Positions 9,280 through 19,406 of a DNA stretch of 64,000 bases are shown in pieces. Each line of letters begins with the position of its first letter. Position 1 is the first letter of the stretch. The DNA is from Parafrankia irregularis (GTDB lineage Bacteria > Actinomycetota > Actinomycetes > Frankiales > Frankiaceae), in contig NZ_FAOZ01000005.1 in NCBI RefSeq assembly GCF_001536285.1, positions 423,813 through 487,812 on the forward strand. Direction: 5' to 3'. The notes beneath the pieces are model-generated. The model searched no databases. It saw nothing but the letters and a program-made list of their open reading frames with translations, and had not been told where the DNA came from. Both the position numbers and the translations under genes were made by a program.

Positions 9280-10024
9280 CCTGCGTCGGCACCCGCCGGC
9301 CTTCCCCCAGATCCGCCCGCTGGCCGGCCTGGTAGCCGTCCCTGCCACCGGATCCTGAGAGCTGACGCGCGCGCGTCGTGCGCAGCCGCGGATAGACGCG
9401 GGCGAGATGCGCCTCGACGAGCCCTTCCCGGCTGGCCAGCACGACCGCGACCGACCTCTGTTCTCCCGCTCCGTCGGCCGCGGTTGTTCTGCCCTCGTTC
9501 TCAGCCCTCCTGCGTGCCGCCTCCTCCACGAGCGCGAGCCGATCACGCACCGCGACCGAGAAGCCGGCCATCCAGGATCGCCGGAAAGCTCGCGGATCTT
9601 CCCACACCGGCGGCCGCGCCGCCGCGAGACCGTGCGCCTGCTGCACGAGCAACGACGTGTACAGCATCTGGACGCGCTCGATATCCGCCGCCATCCCGAA
9701 CAGGTGCGCGGTGTGCACGGTCCCGCCGACGCCGCTCGGCGCAGGCACTGTCCTGTGCACAAGGCGGCAGCCCAGCGGGTCCGCCACACTGGCCAACAGC
9801 GAGATCTTGTCCCGCGCGTAGGGCGCGTCCACGCTCATCACGACATCGCCCGCGACGGCGCCCGCCGGGGCACCGTCCTCGATGAGGGCACGGTCGATCC
9901 CGTACTGGGCGATGAGCTCCGCGGCCTTGGCGTTGTAGTTCTCCCGAGCCGCGTCAGGCAGGCCTTCGGCTTCCGCCATCGCCAGCAGCTTGCGCACCCG
10001 GCCGAGCAGAGCATCGGGGTTCAT
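9260..10024 (-). CDS. DUF2786 domain protein
   Basis: Protein of about 254 residues. Its N-terminus fits DUF2786: MNPDALLGRVRKLLAMAEAE, then ENYNAKAAELIAQYGIDRAL within the first 50 residues. The middle (DKISLLASVADPLGCRLVHR, AHLFGMAADIERVQMLYTSL) resembles the metal-independent core that usually follows in this family; the C-terminal third is Arg/Ala-rich. The biochemical role is unknown. Two starts compete: ATG 10024 (GGAGG four bases upstream) and ATG 10039. The 3' end lies in a 33-base duplication, so the last residues (TQERPEIG) are recently evolved. Confidence 0.75.
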   Translation of the reverse strand: MNPDALLGRVRKLLAMAEAEGLPDAARENYNAKAAELIAQYGIDRALIEDGAPAGAVAGDVVMSVDAPYARDKISLLASVADPLGCRLVHRTVPAPSGVGGTVHTAHLFGMAADIERVQMLYTSLLVQQAHGLAAARPPVWEDPRAFRRSWMAGFSVAVRDRLALVEEAARRRAENEGRTTAADGAGEQRSVAVVLASREGLVEAHLARVYPRLRTTRARQLSGSGGRDGYQAGQRADLGEGRRVPTQERPEIG

Positions 10025-10332
10025 GGCGCCTCCGTCCATGGTCCTTCTCCGGCCTGGATACAGCCGGAGGAGAACACGCCTGTGGGACCTCGCCGAACCG
10101 GGCACGACCTTGTCGTCGTCAGCTCCCGGTCACGGCCATGGACGAGGCTGATTCGGATCGAACCTGCAACTATTTGATCAACACGCCTTCTTGATCAATA
10201 TATCTCCCGAACGGCGCCCGCTCATATCGGGCCACGTTCACGTCGGGCCGACGATCGCGAGTCGGGTTATGTTCACGTCGGCCCGCACCCACCACGAACA
10301 CACCATCATTGATCGAATGTGTGTTCGAAATC

Positions 10333-11283
10333 CTACCACCGAGCTCGGCGCGGACGCGGCTGGCACACCGGGCAGGTGTAGCTGGAGCGGTTCATGAACG
10401 CCTCGCGGCGGATGGGCGCGGCGCAGCGGGAGCACTGCTCGCCCTCGCGACCGTAGGCCTCCAGGGAGCGCTCGAACAGACCGCTCACGCCCTCGGTGGA
10501 GACATACAGCCGGTCGAAGGAGGTTCCCCCCGCGGCCAGGGCTGCCGTCATCACCGTACGGACGGCCTCCAGCAGACGGTTCGCCTCGGCGCGGGAGACC
10601 GTCTCGGTGGGGCGCGCGTAGTGCAGGCGGGCCGCCCACAGTGCCTCGTCGGCGTAGATGTTGCCGACGCCGCTGATCAGCGTCTGGTCGAGAAGCGCGC
10701 GCTTGAGACCGGTGCGGCGTCGACGAAGCGCGTCGACGAAGCGCTCGACGTCGAAGTCGGCGGTGAGCGGGTCGGGTGCGATGTGTGCGATCGAGGTCGG
10801 CAGGTCCGCACCGGAGACCACCGCCAGGCCACCGAACGTCCGTTGGTCGACGAAGCGGAGTTCGCGCCCGCCGTCACCGAAGCGAAACCGGACCCGGAGG
10901 TGAACCTGGTCCGGGCTGTCCGACGGGACCACAAGAAGCTGCCCGCTCATGCCGAGATGCCCCAGCAGTGACTCGCCCGCCCCGGCAGCCGCTGCCCCAG
11001 CAGCCGCTGCCCCAGCAGCCGCTGCCTCGACGGCCTCGGGCCCGGCAGCTTCGGGCCCGGCAGCTTCGGCGCCCTGCGGAGAAAGACCGAGCCACAAATA
11101 CTTTCCCCGCCGGCACGCGGTGGTCACGGTCCGCCCGAGCAGGACCGCGGCGAAGTCTTCAGGGCCGGCGGCATGGCGGCGAACCGCCCGTGGGTGATAG
11201 ACCTCCACGCCGTCGATCACGCGGCCGACCACACCCCGCTCCAGGCCGCGCCGGACGACCTCGACCTCGGGGAGCTCAGGCAC
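10333..11283 (-). CDS. mutM: Formamidopyrimidine-DNA glycosylase (MutM/Fpg)
   Basis: DNA repair enzyme removing 8-oxoguanine and formamidopyrimidines, with AP-lyase activity. Cleavage of the initiator Met leaves the catalytic Pro ([15 protein letters not shown]). The conserved Lys loop appears as [10 protein letters not shown], the H2TH region as [19 protein letters not shown], and the C-terminal zinc finger as CSRCAAP...CPVCQPR. At 316 residues it is longer than usual because of an Ala/Gly-rich insert near residues 70-100 (AAAAGAAAAGAAAAGAG), coded by 15-base tandem repeats at about 10984-11026. The start is GTG at 11283. It lies 32 bases after rnc on the same strand, the usual actinobacterial order. 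Confidence 0.96.
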   Translation of the reverse strand: MPELPEVEVVRRGLERGVVGRVIDGVEVYHPRAVRRHAAGPEDFAAVLLGRTVTTACRRGKYLWLGLSPQGAEAAGPEAAGPEAVEAAAAGAAAAGAAAAGAGESLLGHLGMSGQLLVVPSDSPDQVHLRVRFRFGDGGRELRFVDQRTFGGLAVVSGADLPTSIAHIAPDPLTADFDVERFVDALRRRRTGLKRALLDQTLISGVGNIYADEALWAARLHYARPTETVSRAEANRLLEAVRTVMTAALAAGGTSFDRLYVSTEGVSGLFERSLEAYGREGEQCSRCAAPIRREAFMNRSSYTCPVCQPRPRRARW

Positions 11284-11315
11284 AGCGGATCATCGGCGAA
11301 CTCTGCGAAACCGGA

Positions 11316-12161
11316 TCATCCTGCGTCGCCCGCACCGGCTGCAGGGTCGCGGCTGGTAGCACTCTCCGCGGCGGTACCGCCCACAGAGGCGCCTTCCGGG
11401 GCCGCCCCGTCTGCCTTGTCCGGCTGCGGCTCGCCGTCATCCGCGGCGGTGGCGCGCTTCTCCAGCATCGCGAAGGCCGTCGCCGCGGCACGCTGCTCGG
11501 CCTCCTTCTTGCTGCCGCCCTCGCCCTCGCCCAACACCTCGCCGGCGACCCGCGCGAAGGCCGTGAACCGCTTGGCGTGATCAGGGCCGGCCTCGGTGAC
11601 CACATAGTCCGGCGGGCCGAGCCCCAGCAGCGCCGTCTGTTCCTGCAGCGACGTCTTCCAGTCCAGCCCGGCGCCGCGGCCGGCAGCCTCGTCCAGCAGC
11701 GGGTCGAAGAGTCGATGGACGAAGCCGGAGGCCACGTCAAGGCTGTTGGAGAGGTAGACGGCGCCGATCACCGCTTCCAGCGTGTCCGCGAGGATGCTCG
11801 GCTTGTCACGCCCGCCGGTGGCCTCCTCGCCCCGGCCAAGCAGCAGATACGGCCCGATGCCGGTCGGTCCGATGCGCCGCGCCACGTCGGCGAGCGCCCG
11901 CATGTTGACCACCGAGGCGCGCTGCTTGGCGAGCTGGCCCTCCGGGAGGTCGGGGTGGCGGCGGAAGAGCGCGGCCGTCACGATCAGGCCGAGCACCGCG
12001 TCGCCGAGGAACTCCAGCCGCTCGTTGGTGGGCAGGCCACCGTTCTCATAGGCGTACGACCGGTGAGTCAGCGCCCGATCCAGCAGCTCGGGATCGACGT
12101 CGACCTGCAGCGCCTCGACCAGCCCGTCCCGCGGCGGCGGAACCGACTGCACCCGGCTCAT
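11316..12161 (-). CDS. rnc: Ribonuclease III
   Basis: Double-strand-specific endoribonuclease that processes rRNA and structured mRNAs. The catalytic domain contains the signature [17 protein letters not shown] with the metal-binding Glu/Asp, and a second acidic cluster [13 protein letters not shown] double-stranded RNA-binding domain follows ([14 protein letters not shown] ... [19 protein letters not shown]). The last 50 or so residues form a Thr/Ala/Glu-rich tail not usual in RNase III. The start ATG overlaps the stop of the plsX-like gene by four bases (ATGA), indicating coupled translation. Confidence 0.96.
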   Translation of the reverse strand: MSRVQSVPPPRDGLVEALQVDVDPELLDRALTHRSYAYENGGLPTNERLEFLGDAVLGLIVTAALFRRHPDLPEGQLAKQRASVVNMRALADVARRIGPTGIGPYLLLGRGEEATGGRDKPSILADTLEAVIGAVYLSNSLDVASGFVHRLFDPLLDEAAGRGAGLDWKTSLQEQTALLGLGPPDYVVTEAGPDHAKRFTAFARVAGEVLGEGEGGSKKEAEQRAAATAFAMLEKRATAADDGEPQPDKADGAAPEGASVGGTAAESATSRDPAAGAGDAG

Positions 12162-13144
12162 CGGGACAGCCCCGCCAGCTCCCGGCGCCGCTCGACCAAC
12201 GTCGCCATGGCATCACGAACCGATCCGGCGAGCCCGGCACGCACCGCGCCGGCCGCCGCACCCACCGCCGCGGACAGATCGCCTGCCCGCCCGGGGCCGG
12301 CCGCGCACGGCCTGCCCACCTGGACGGCTGTACCGTCCACTCCCAGCACGATCATTCCCCCCTGAAGTTCCGAACCGACCGCCGGTGGTGAAGCCGGGTC
12401 CGACCCGACCCATGTCGACGCGGCACGCTGTCCCAGCGCGGCAAGCACGACATCGCCGGTGAAGCCGTCGGTCACGACGACGTCCACACCGGCCCCGGTT
12501 CGCAGCCTGTCGGCGGTCACCGGCCCGACGAAGTGCAGCCCGAGCGAGGAGAGCAGATCACCCGCGGAGCGCCGGAGCTGGTCCTGCAACGCCGGACGCG
12601 CCGACAGCAGACCGACCCGCGGACGGACGACTCCGTGGCAGGCTGTCGCGTACCGGGTGCCCGACAGGGCGAACTGGGCGAGCTCGTCGGCGGTCACGTC
12701 CACCGAGCCGCCCGCGTCGCACAGGACCACGGGAGAGCTCACGGAACCGAGGACGACCGCGGCGGCGGTTCGGGTCGCGCCCGGGACCAGGCCGAGCGTG
12801 AACCTCGCCGCGGCCAGCACGGCCTCCAACGGAGCAACCGACACCATCGCGTCAGCCTGCCCGTCCCGCACCAGCCGCGCCGCGACCCGCACGCCGGAGT
12901 CACGCCGCGCCCGAACCTCGCTCAACGCCTCCGGACCTGCCGCGACCCCGCGGGCCGCGTTGACCACCTGGCATCGCCCACCGGAGAGGACGCCACTCGC
13001 CACGAGCGCGGACTCGACACTGGCCGTGGGCGCCACCACGGTCAACGCCAGCCGCGGATCAAGATCGAGCGCCGTCGCAAGTTCATCGAGGAGGTCCTCC
13101 GGTGGAAGGCCCTCCCCGATCAGATCGACAGCTACGCGTGCCAC
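12158..13144 (-). CDS. plsX: PlsX-like phosphate acyltransferase, divergent
   Basis: In bacteria PlsX makes acyl-phosphate from acyl-ACP for phospholipid synthesis. This 328-residue protein is assigned mainly by position (between rpmF and rnc, the usual plsX slot) and by partial motifs: the start [12 protein letters not shown] resembles the family's VAVDAMGGD but lacks the Gly-Gly-Asp, and [11 protein letters not shown] matches the conserved VxDGFTGN segment. Much of the middle is degenerate. It may be a low-activity or regulatory homologue, so the enzymatic call is uncertain. It is seven bases after rpmF and overlaps rnc by four. Confidence 0.7.
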   Translation of the reverse strand: MARVAVDLIGEGLPPEDLLDELATALDLDPRLALTVVAPTASVESALVASGVLSGGRCQVVNAARGVAAGPEALSEVRARRDSGVRVAARLVRDGQADAMVSVAPLEAVLAAARFTLGLVPGATRTAAAVVLGSVSSPVVLCDAGGSVDVTADELAQFALSGTRYATACHGVVRPRVGLLSARPALQDQLRRSAGDLLSSLGLHFVGPVTADRLRTGAGVDVVVTDGFTGDVVLAALGQRAASTWVGSDPASPPAVGSELQGGMIVLGVDGTAVQVGRPCAAGPGRAGDLSAAVGAAAGAVRAGLAGSVRDAMATLVERRRELAGLSR

Positions 13145-13151
13145 ACCGTGG

Positions 13152-13322
13152 TCAGACGTCCAGAACCTGGCGATCGTTGTAGCGGCCGCAGGTCGTGCAC
13201 ATCGTGTGCGGACGGATGACGTGCCCGCGCGAGCACTTCGCGAGCGTCGGCACCTTGGCCTTCCACTGCGCGCGACGGGACCGGGTGTTGCTGCGCGAGG
13301 TGCGCCGCTTCGGGACGGCCAC
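13152..13322 (-). CDS. rpmF: 50S ribosomal protein L32
   Basis: 56-residue ribosomal protein with the family start [20 protein letters not shown]. The C-terminal zinc-ribbon region reads [20 protein letters not shown]. It keeps one Cys and a CxxC, with a His where the second Cys of the first pair usually sits, so metal binding may be by three Cys and one His. The GTG at 13322 overlaps the stop of the upstream DUF177 gene by one base (TAGTG). The DUF177-rpmF-plsX order is highly conserved in bacteria. Confidence 0.97.
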   Translation of the reverse strand: MAVPKRRTSRSNTRSRRAQWKAKVPTLAKCSRGHVIRPHTMCTTCGRYNDRQVLDV

Positions 13323-13906
13323 TAGTCCTTCTCCTTGTTCTCGGTGATAGCGGGATCCTGGGCGAGACCGGACAGCGCCGCCCATCTCGGGTCCTGCCGG
13401 GTGTGGGAATGGTCCGGACCGACCTCGTCAAGACGAGCGCCGCAGTCGACGCACAGGCCTGCGCAGTCCGGCCGGCACAGGGGTGACAGCGGAAGGCTGA
13501 GCACCACCGCGTCACGAACGACCGGCTCGATGTCGACATGATCCTCGACGAGGACGCAGGTGTCGCCCTCGTCCTCGGTCTCGACGGCCCGCTCGGGGTA
13601 GTAGAACAGCTCCCTGATGTCGACGGACGTCGTGTCCGTGACCTCCTCCAGGCAGCGGGCGCACTCCCCGGCCAACGGCGCGGTCACCACGCCGCTCACC
13701 AGGACCCCCTCCATGACCGACTCGAGCCGCAGGTCGAGCCGCACAGCGGCACCCTCGGGCACGCGCAGAATCTCGGTGCCGAAGTCGGACGGCTGGACAA
13801 TCGTGGTCTCGACACGACGAAGTGAACCCGGCCTACGGCCGAGCTCACGGGTGTCGAGCACATAGGGACCCCGGGGGGCACGCCGACGGGCTCGTTGTGT
13901 GGTCAT
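13322..13906 (-). CDS. YceD/DUF177 family protein
   Basis: Family linked to ribosome biogenesis and 23S rRNA maturation (E. coli YceD), nearly always upstream of rpmF. The core ECARCLEEV around residue 85 and the C-terminal cluster [16 protein letters not shown] show the Cys pairs typical of the family and suggest a bound metal. ATG 13906 gives 194 residues beginning [20 protein letters not shown]; a GTG at 13930 is an alternative, and neither has a clear ribosome site. It ends in a Glu/Lys-rich tail that overlaps the rpmF start. Confidence 0.9.
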   Translation of the reverse strand: MTTQRARRRAPRGPYVLDTRELGRRPGSLRRVETTIVQPSDFGTEILRVPEGAAVRLDLRLESVMEGVLVSGVVTAPLAGECARCLEEVTDTTSVDIRELFYYPERAVETEDEGDTCVLVEDHVDIEPVVRDAVVLSLPLSPLCRPDCAGLCVDCGARLDEVGPDHSHTRQDPRWAALSGLAQDPAITENKEKD

Positions 13907-14219
13907 GGCGGTCACAGCAGATGTTCTCACGTCACGGTCGTTATGGGACTGACCTGGGGGCGGGAGGCCGATCGTACCGATACCGACCGAACTGCCTCGG
14001 ATCCAGCACAGAGATCACCCACCCTGATCCTCCCGACCGCTGACGCAAGCCAGCGGGAGCGGACCGGCTGACCGCCGGCCTGCCCGGCCCGGGATGAAGC
14101 GAACCAGGCCCGGTCGGAAGTACGCACCCACGTCACCGGGCACGGACTACCAGCGTATCCGATCGCGCCCACTCCCCCCGATCGGCGCTCCGGCACCGTG
14201 GGGCAGGCAGCCCGAATGG

Positions 14220-14948
14220 TCAGGCCGAGGTCAGACGAACATGACCGGTCATGCCACCGCGGGCCGCCGGGACACCGGCCCAACGCTCGGCTCCGGAGGC
14301 GAAGGCGGCGCCCGGGCCGCCATAGGACATCCGGGAGATCCCTGACGGCTCGCCGCCCTCGCCGTCGAGGACGTCGCCAGCCATCGGCCGTTCCGCCTCG
14401 TCGCCTGCCGCACCCGCGTGAACCGCACCAGCGTGGACGGGGACCGCACCGGCCGGGGCCGGGTGGCCGGGCGCACCGACGGCCGCCGCGGTCGCGACCG
14501 CACCTCGCGACGCGAGCCGCTCCCGCCCTCGGGCCACCGACGCCAGGGTGCGGTCGAGCAGTTCCTCGAATCCGGCCAGCTTCCCGTCGACATACGAGTC
14601 GATCTGGCTGCGCATGTCATCCGAGGCCTGACGGGCGGCCGTCATGATCGCTGCGGCGTCGGACTCAGCCCGCACGACCACGGCACTGCCCGAGGCCAGC
14701 CGCGCGCCCTCCCGGCGGCCGTCGGCGACAATCGCCGCGGCCCGCCGATGCGCGTCGTCGATGATCGCCTCGCTCTCCAGCAGGACCCGGTCGGCGTCGG
14801 CCAGCCGCTCGGGCAGCCGCGCCCGGAGATCCTCCAGAGCCTCCAGCAGCTCGGCCCGGTTGAGCACGCAGGACGCCGACAGCGGCATCGCTCGCGCCCC
14901 CTCGACCAAGACGATGATCAGATCGAGGCGCTCAGCGAGATCATCCAT
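14220..14948 (-). CDS. DivIVA/SepIVA-like coiled-coil cell-division protein
   Basis: A 242-residue protein beginning MDDLAERLDLIIVLVEGARA. A long helical region (NRAELLEALEDLRARLPERLADADRV and on to residue 150) resembles the DivIVA-like proteins encoded beside coaD in other actinobacteria, such as mycobacterial SepIVA, which influence septum placement and polar growth. The last 80 residues are Ala/Gly/Pro-rich and low in complexity. The ATG at 14948 matches the conserved family start; an upstream in-frame start at 15008 would add 20 poorly conserved residues. Assignment rests on coiled-coil content, N-terminal similarity and position. Confidence 0.75.
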   Translation of the reverse strand: MDDLAERLDLIIVLVEGARAMPLSASCVLNRAELLEALEDLRARLPERLADADRVLLESEAIIDDAHRRAAAIVADGRREGARLASGSAVVVRAESDAAAIMTAARQASDDMRSQIDSYVDGKLAGFEELLDRTLASVARGRERLASRGAVATAAAVGAPGHPAPAGAVPVHAGAVHAGAAGDEAERPMAGDVLDGEGGEPSGISRMSYGGPGAAFASGAERWAGVPAARGGMTGHVRLTSA

Positions 14949-15077
14949 GAGCGGTAGGTTACGACCAGCCGACGAATCACCCAGTAGCGACACTCCGCTA
15001 ACGCACACGGTCAGACCACGATGCCCCAGAAGTCCTACTTCGACGTCGGGTAGCGACTCGACGCCATCCGGTGACGG

Positions 15078-15111
15078 GCTCGCGGGCCCGCGTAGGCGCG
15101 AGCCCGCGAGC
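15078..15111 (-). terminator. Hairpin after coaD
   Basis: GCTCGCGGGC (15078-15087) pairs with GCCCGCGAGC (15102-15111), and inner CGCG pairs extend the stem around a small loop. It starts ten bases after the coaD stop, fitting a transcription terminator for the rsmD-coaD transcript. No T-run is present. Confidence 0.65.
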
Positions 15112-15120
15112 GGAACACGG

Positions 15121-16163
<1,043 letters not shown>

Positions 16164-16243
16164 TGAACCTTTTCCATCGTCGATGTTCGATGATCCCGGA
16201 AACAAGATCCCGGGCTTCGGGCTGCCTCTGCTACCGAGCAGGA

Positions 16244-16369
16244 CCTGAGGGCTTTGGTCGCCACAACGACCAGAACCTCGGATTCTCGAGCTGTGGCTCC
16301 GGGCTTCCGCCGCTGCCGTGAAAGATCTGAGGATCGTGGTCGCCAGAACGACCCGATTCCTCAGGTCTT
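16244..16369. repeat. Paired intergenic hairpins, family copy A
   Basis: Two related imperfect inverted repeats. Copy A1 (16244-16281) has CTGAGG and TGGTCG arms matched by CGACCA and CCTCGG. Copy A2 (16322-16369) has AAGATCTGAGG and TGGTCG arms matched by CGACC and CCTCAGGTCTT. The same core (CTGAGGATY, TGGTCG, loop, CGACCA, CCTCAG) recurs at 24087-24205 and 41298-41440. It lies between recG and rsmD. Confidence 0.75.
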
Positions 16370-16396
16370 CGAACTGCGGAAAAGGTTCACCGAGGA

Positions 16397-18748
16397 TCAG
16401 CCCTTTTCCAGGAAGGCGGCGCTGGTCTCGTCCAGGGCGTCAGCAAGCAGGCGGTGCAGCGCGGGCAGCGACTGCAGCTCTGGATCCGCCGCGACGATGG
16501 CACCGGCCTCCTCGCGCGCCGACCGGATGAGGTCCTCGTCCCGCAGAAGCTCGAGCAGACGCAGGGAGCGCCGGCCACCCGACTGGGCCGCGCCCAGCAC
16601 GTCGCCCTCCCGCCGCTGGGCCAGGTCGAGCAGCGCCAGCTCGGCGCCGTCCGAGGTGGAGGCGACCGCCCGCAGCCGCTCGGCGGCCGGTGCCGTGGCG
16701 TCGACGCAGGTCTGGAGCAGGCAGATGCCCGGAGCACTGCCCCGCCCCACCCGGCCGCGGAGCTGGTGCAGCTGGGACACGCCGAACCAGTCGGAATCAA
16801 GAATGATCATCACGGTCGCGTTCGGCACGTCCACACCGACCTCGATCACCGTCGTCGCGACGAGAACATCGACCTCACCCGCGGCGAAGCGGGTCATCAC
16901 ATCGTCCCGGGCCGCCGCGGGCATCCGCCCGTGCAGGCCCTCGACCCGCACCCCGGCGAGCTCACCCGCGACCAGCCGGGGCAACGTCTGCGCGACCGTG
17001 GCGCCGACCCGCTCACCACCGTCACGCGGCCCCTGGCCACCCGCCTGACCCGGCTCGCCCGGTTCCGGAGGCGCCGGCTCCTCCGTTCCCGCCGGATCCC
17101 CGGCGCCCGCCGGGCCCTCACCGACCCGAGGGCACACCACGTACGCCTGGTGCCCCGCGGCGACCTCCTCCCGCACCCGCCCCCACATCCGGCCCATCAG
17201 CACGGTGTTCACCGCCGGCACCACGAACGTGGAGATCGGCGAACGCCCGGACGGAAGCTGGTTCAGGACGGAGACCTCAAGGTCACCGAAGACGGTCATC
17301 GCGACGGTTCGCGGGATCGGGGTCGCCGTCATGACCAGCAGGTGCGGTGGGCGTCGGCCCCGGGAACGAAGCTCGTCACGCTGCTCGACGCCGAACCGGT
17401 GCTGCTCGTCGACCACGACCAGCGCGAGGTCGTGGAAGGTGACGCCCGCACCCAGCAGCGCGTGCGTGCCGACGACGAGACCGACGCTCCCGTCGGCGAT
17501 CGCGGCGAGCGTGTCCCGCCGGGCCCGCGCGGGCATCGACCCGGTGAGCAGCGCAACCCGCGTCGCCGGGCCGCTCACCCCGAGCTCGCCGGCCCGGGCC
17601 TGATCACCGAGCAGCCTGAGCAGGCTCCGGTGGTGCTGGGCCGCGAGCGTCTCGGTGGGGGCCAGCAGAACCGCCTGGCCGCCCGAGTCGACCGCGAGCA
17701 GCATCGCCCGGACCGCCACCACCGTCTTGCCGGAACCGACCTCCCCCTGCAGGAGGCGGTGCATCGGGACCGCCTTCGCCAGCTCCGCGGCGATGGTCTC
17801 GCTGACCTCCCGCTGGCCGTCGGTGAGAGCGAAGGGCAGGCTCGCGTCGAACGCGTCGAGCAGCCCGCCGGCACGGCCGGGCCGGGGCTGGGTGGCGACC
17901 AGCTCCACCCGCCGCCGCCGCTGGGCCAGCGCTATCTGGACGACCAGGGCCTCGTCCCACTTGAGCCGGGTGCGGGCGACGGCGACGTCGCCGCGGGTGC
18001 CGGGCCGATGGATGAGCTGGTAGGCACGCGCCAGGCCCACCAGCCGGTGCCGGGAACGGACGGACTCCGGCAGCGGATCGGTCAGCCCACGGAGCGAGTC
18101 GAGGACAAGCCGCAGGCAACGGGCGATCTTCCAGCTGGTGAGCTTCGCCGTGGCCGGATAGATCGGGACCAGCGCGCCGGCGAAGTCAGCCACCGCCGAG
18201 GCCTGCTCGCCGAGCTCACCCGCGACATCATCGCCGCCAACGCCCACGCCGAGCTCGCCGAGCTGGCCACCAGCCGCTCCGAGCTGGCCATCGCCCGCGT
18301 CGTCGTCGGAGTCCGGCCCGTCGATCATGTGCACTTCCGGGTGGATCAGCTGACGGCGGCCGCGGAACTCGGCGACCTTGCCCGCGAACAACGCCGTGGT
18401 GCCGGGCGTGAGTGCCTTCGCACGCCACTGCTGGTTGAAGAAGACGAGGGAGAGCTCACCTCGGCCGTCGGTAACGGTGATCTCCGTGCGGCCGCTCTCG
18501 CGCCGGCGGTTGCTGGTGTTCCAGTCCGCCCGGGGCTTGTGCTTCACCACCTTCGTCACCCGCGCCTGGACCGTGGCGATCTCACCGACCACAAGACCGT
18601 CCAGGTCGGTGAGCTCCCCGCGCTCGTGATAGCGCCGCGGCAGATGGTTCAACAGGTCGCCGACGGTCGCCAGGTCGAGTTCGTCCGCGAGCAGCGACGC
18701 GTGTTTCGCGCCCAACACACTCTTGAGCGGCGTGTCCAGATCGAGCAC
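16397..18748 (-). CDS. recG: ATP-dependent DNA helicase RecG
   Basis: Helicase that regresses stalled forks and processes branched DNA. The 783 residues include an N-terminal OB-fold wedge domain. A Gly/Asp-rich low-complexity insert follows near residues 150-185. The motor has Walker A GEVGSGKTVVAVRAML, DEQHRFGVEQR (motif II), TATPIPRTVAM (motif III), then a C-terminal helicase domain with GLHGRMPAAARDDVMTRF, TTVIEVGVDVPNATVM and QLRGRVGRGSAPG. A Pro/Gly/Glu-rich insert precedes the GLHGRM segment. The start is GTG at 18748. rpmB is divergent. Confidence 0.97.
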   Translation of the reverse strand: MLDLDTPLKSVLGAKHASLLADELDLATVGDLLNHLPRRYHERGELTDLDGLVVGEIATVQARVTKVVKHKPRADWNTSNRRRESGRTEITVTDGRGELSLVFFNQQWRAKALTPGTTALFAGKVAEFRGRRQLIHPEVHMIDGPDSDDDAGDGQLGAAGGQLGELGVGVGGDDVAGELGEQASAVADFAGALVPIYPATAKLTSWKIARCLRLVLDSLRGLTDPLPESVRSRHRLVGLARAYQLIHRPGTRGDVAVARTRLKWDEALVVQIALAQRRRRVELVATQPRPGRAGGLLDAFDASLPFALTDGQREVSETIAAELAKAVPMHRLLQGEVGSGKTVVAVRAMLLAVDSGGQAVLLAPTETLAAQHHRSLLRLLGDQARAGELGVSGPATRVALLTGSMPARARRDTLAAIADGSVGLVVGTHALLGAGVTFHDLALVVVDEQHRFGVEQRDELRSRGRRPPHLLVMTATPIPRTVAMTVFGDLEVSVLNQLPSGRSPISTFVVPAVNTVLMGRMWGRVREEVAAGHQAYVVCPRVGEGPAGAGDPAGTEEPAPPEPGEPGQAGGQGPRDGGERVGATVAQTLPRLVAGELAGVRVEGLHGRMPAAARDDVMTRFAAGEVDVLVATTVIEVGVDVPNATVMIILDSDWFGVSQLHQLRGRVGRGSAPGICLLQTCVDATAPAAERLRAVASTSDGAELALLDLAQRREGDVLGAAQSGGRRSLRLLELLRDEDLIRSAREEAGAIVAADPELQSLPALHRLLADALDETSAAFLEKG

Positions 18749-18984
18749 ACCTCAGATAGTGCACCGCGCCACCGACACTCTCGGCTGCCGACAGCTCACG
18801 GGGACGCCGACGCCTGGACGCGGACCCACCCCACGGAACGCCGCGGCCGGCGCCGACCTGCTCCAGGCGCCCGGCCTGCGCGGCCCACGGCGACCCGGAA
18901 CGGCGCGGCTAGGGTAGCCTCACAGTCGACTACAGGCTAGAGCGGTCGGTGACTCCCGGCCATCGTGATTGACGGAGTGTTCTC

Positions 18985-19173
18985 GTGTCTTCGGTGTGTG
19001 ACGTCTGCGGCAAGGGGCCGGGCTTCGGCATGTCGGTCTCCCACTCCCACCGGCGCACCCGCCGTCGCTGGAACCCCAACATCCAGACTGTTCGTGCGAT
19101 GGTCGGCCGCACCCCCAAGCGGCTCAACGTCTGCACCTCGTGCCTGAAGGCGGGCAAGGTCACCCGCGGCTGA
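18985..19173 (+). CDS. rpmB: 50S ribosomal protein L28
   Basis: 62-residue ribosomal protein with the zinc-binding Cys pairs of the C+ form: CDVCGKGP at the N-terminus and CTSCLKAG near the C-terminus, with the typical [20 protein letters not shown] and TPKRLNVC between. The GTG start at 18985 has GGAG eight bases upstream. Between recG and rpmB one often finds a DAK-domain fatty-acid kinase gene; here there are only about 235 bases of spacer. Confidence 0.97.
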   Translation: MSSVCDVCGKGPGFGMSVSHSHRRTRRRWNPNIQTVRAMVGRTPKRLNVCTSCLKAGKVTRG

Positions 19174-19406
19174 CCACAGCCGAGACTCCGACGGGCGCGC
19201 GTCACGGCGCGCGACCGTCCGGTTCCGGTCGCGGATCGCGGCCGAGCGCATTGGTGGATCACGGCTTCTTCCGGTGACGGATCGCGGCTGGGCTGGCACA
19301 GGCCAACTCGCCGGCCCGACACGGATCTCACCCGGCATGACGCGGGCCGCGGGCCACCCCCGGGGTCCTTCGTGCGATGCCGGATGGCATCCGTTACTGT
19401 CCCGGC

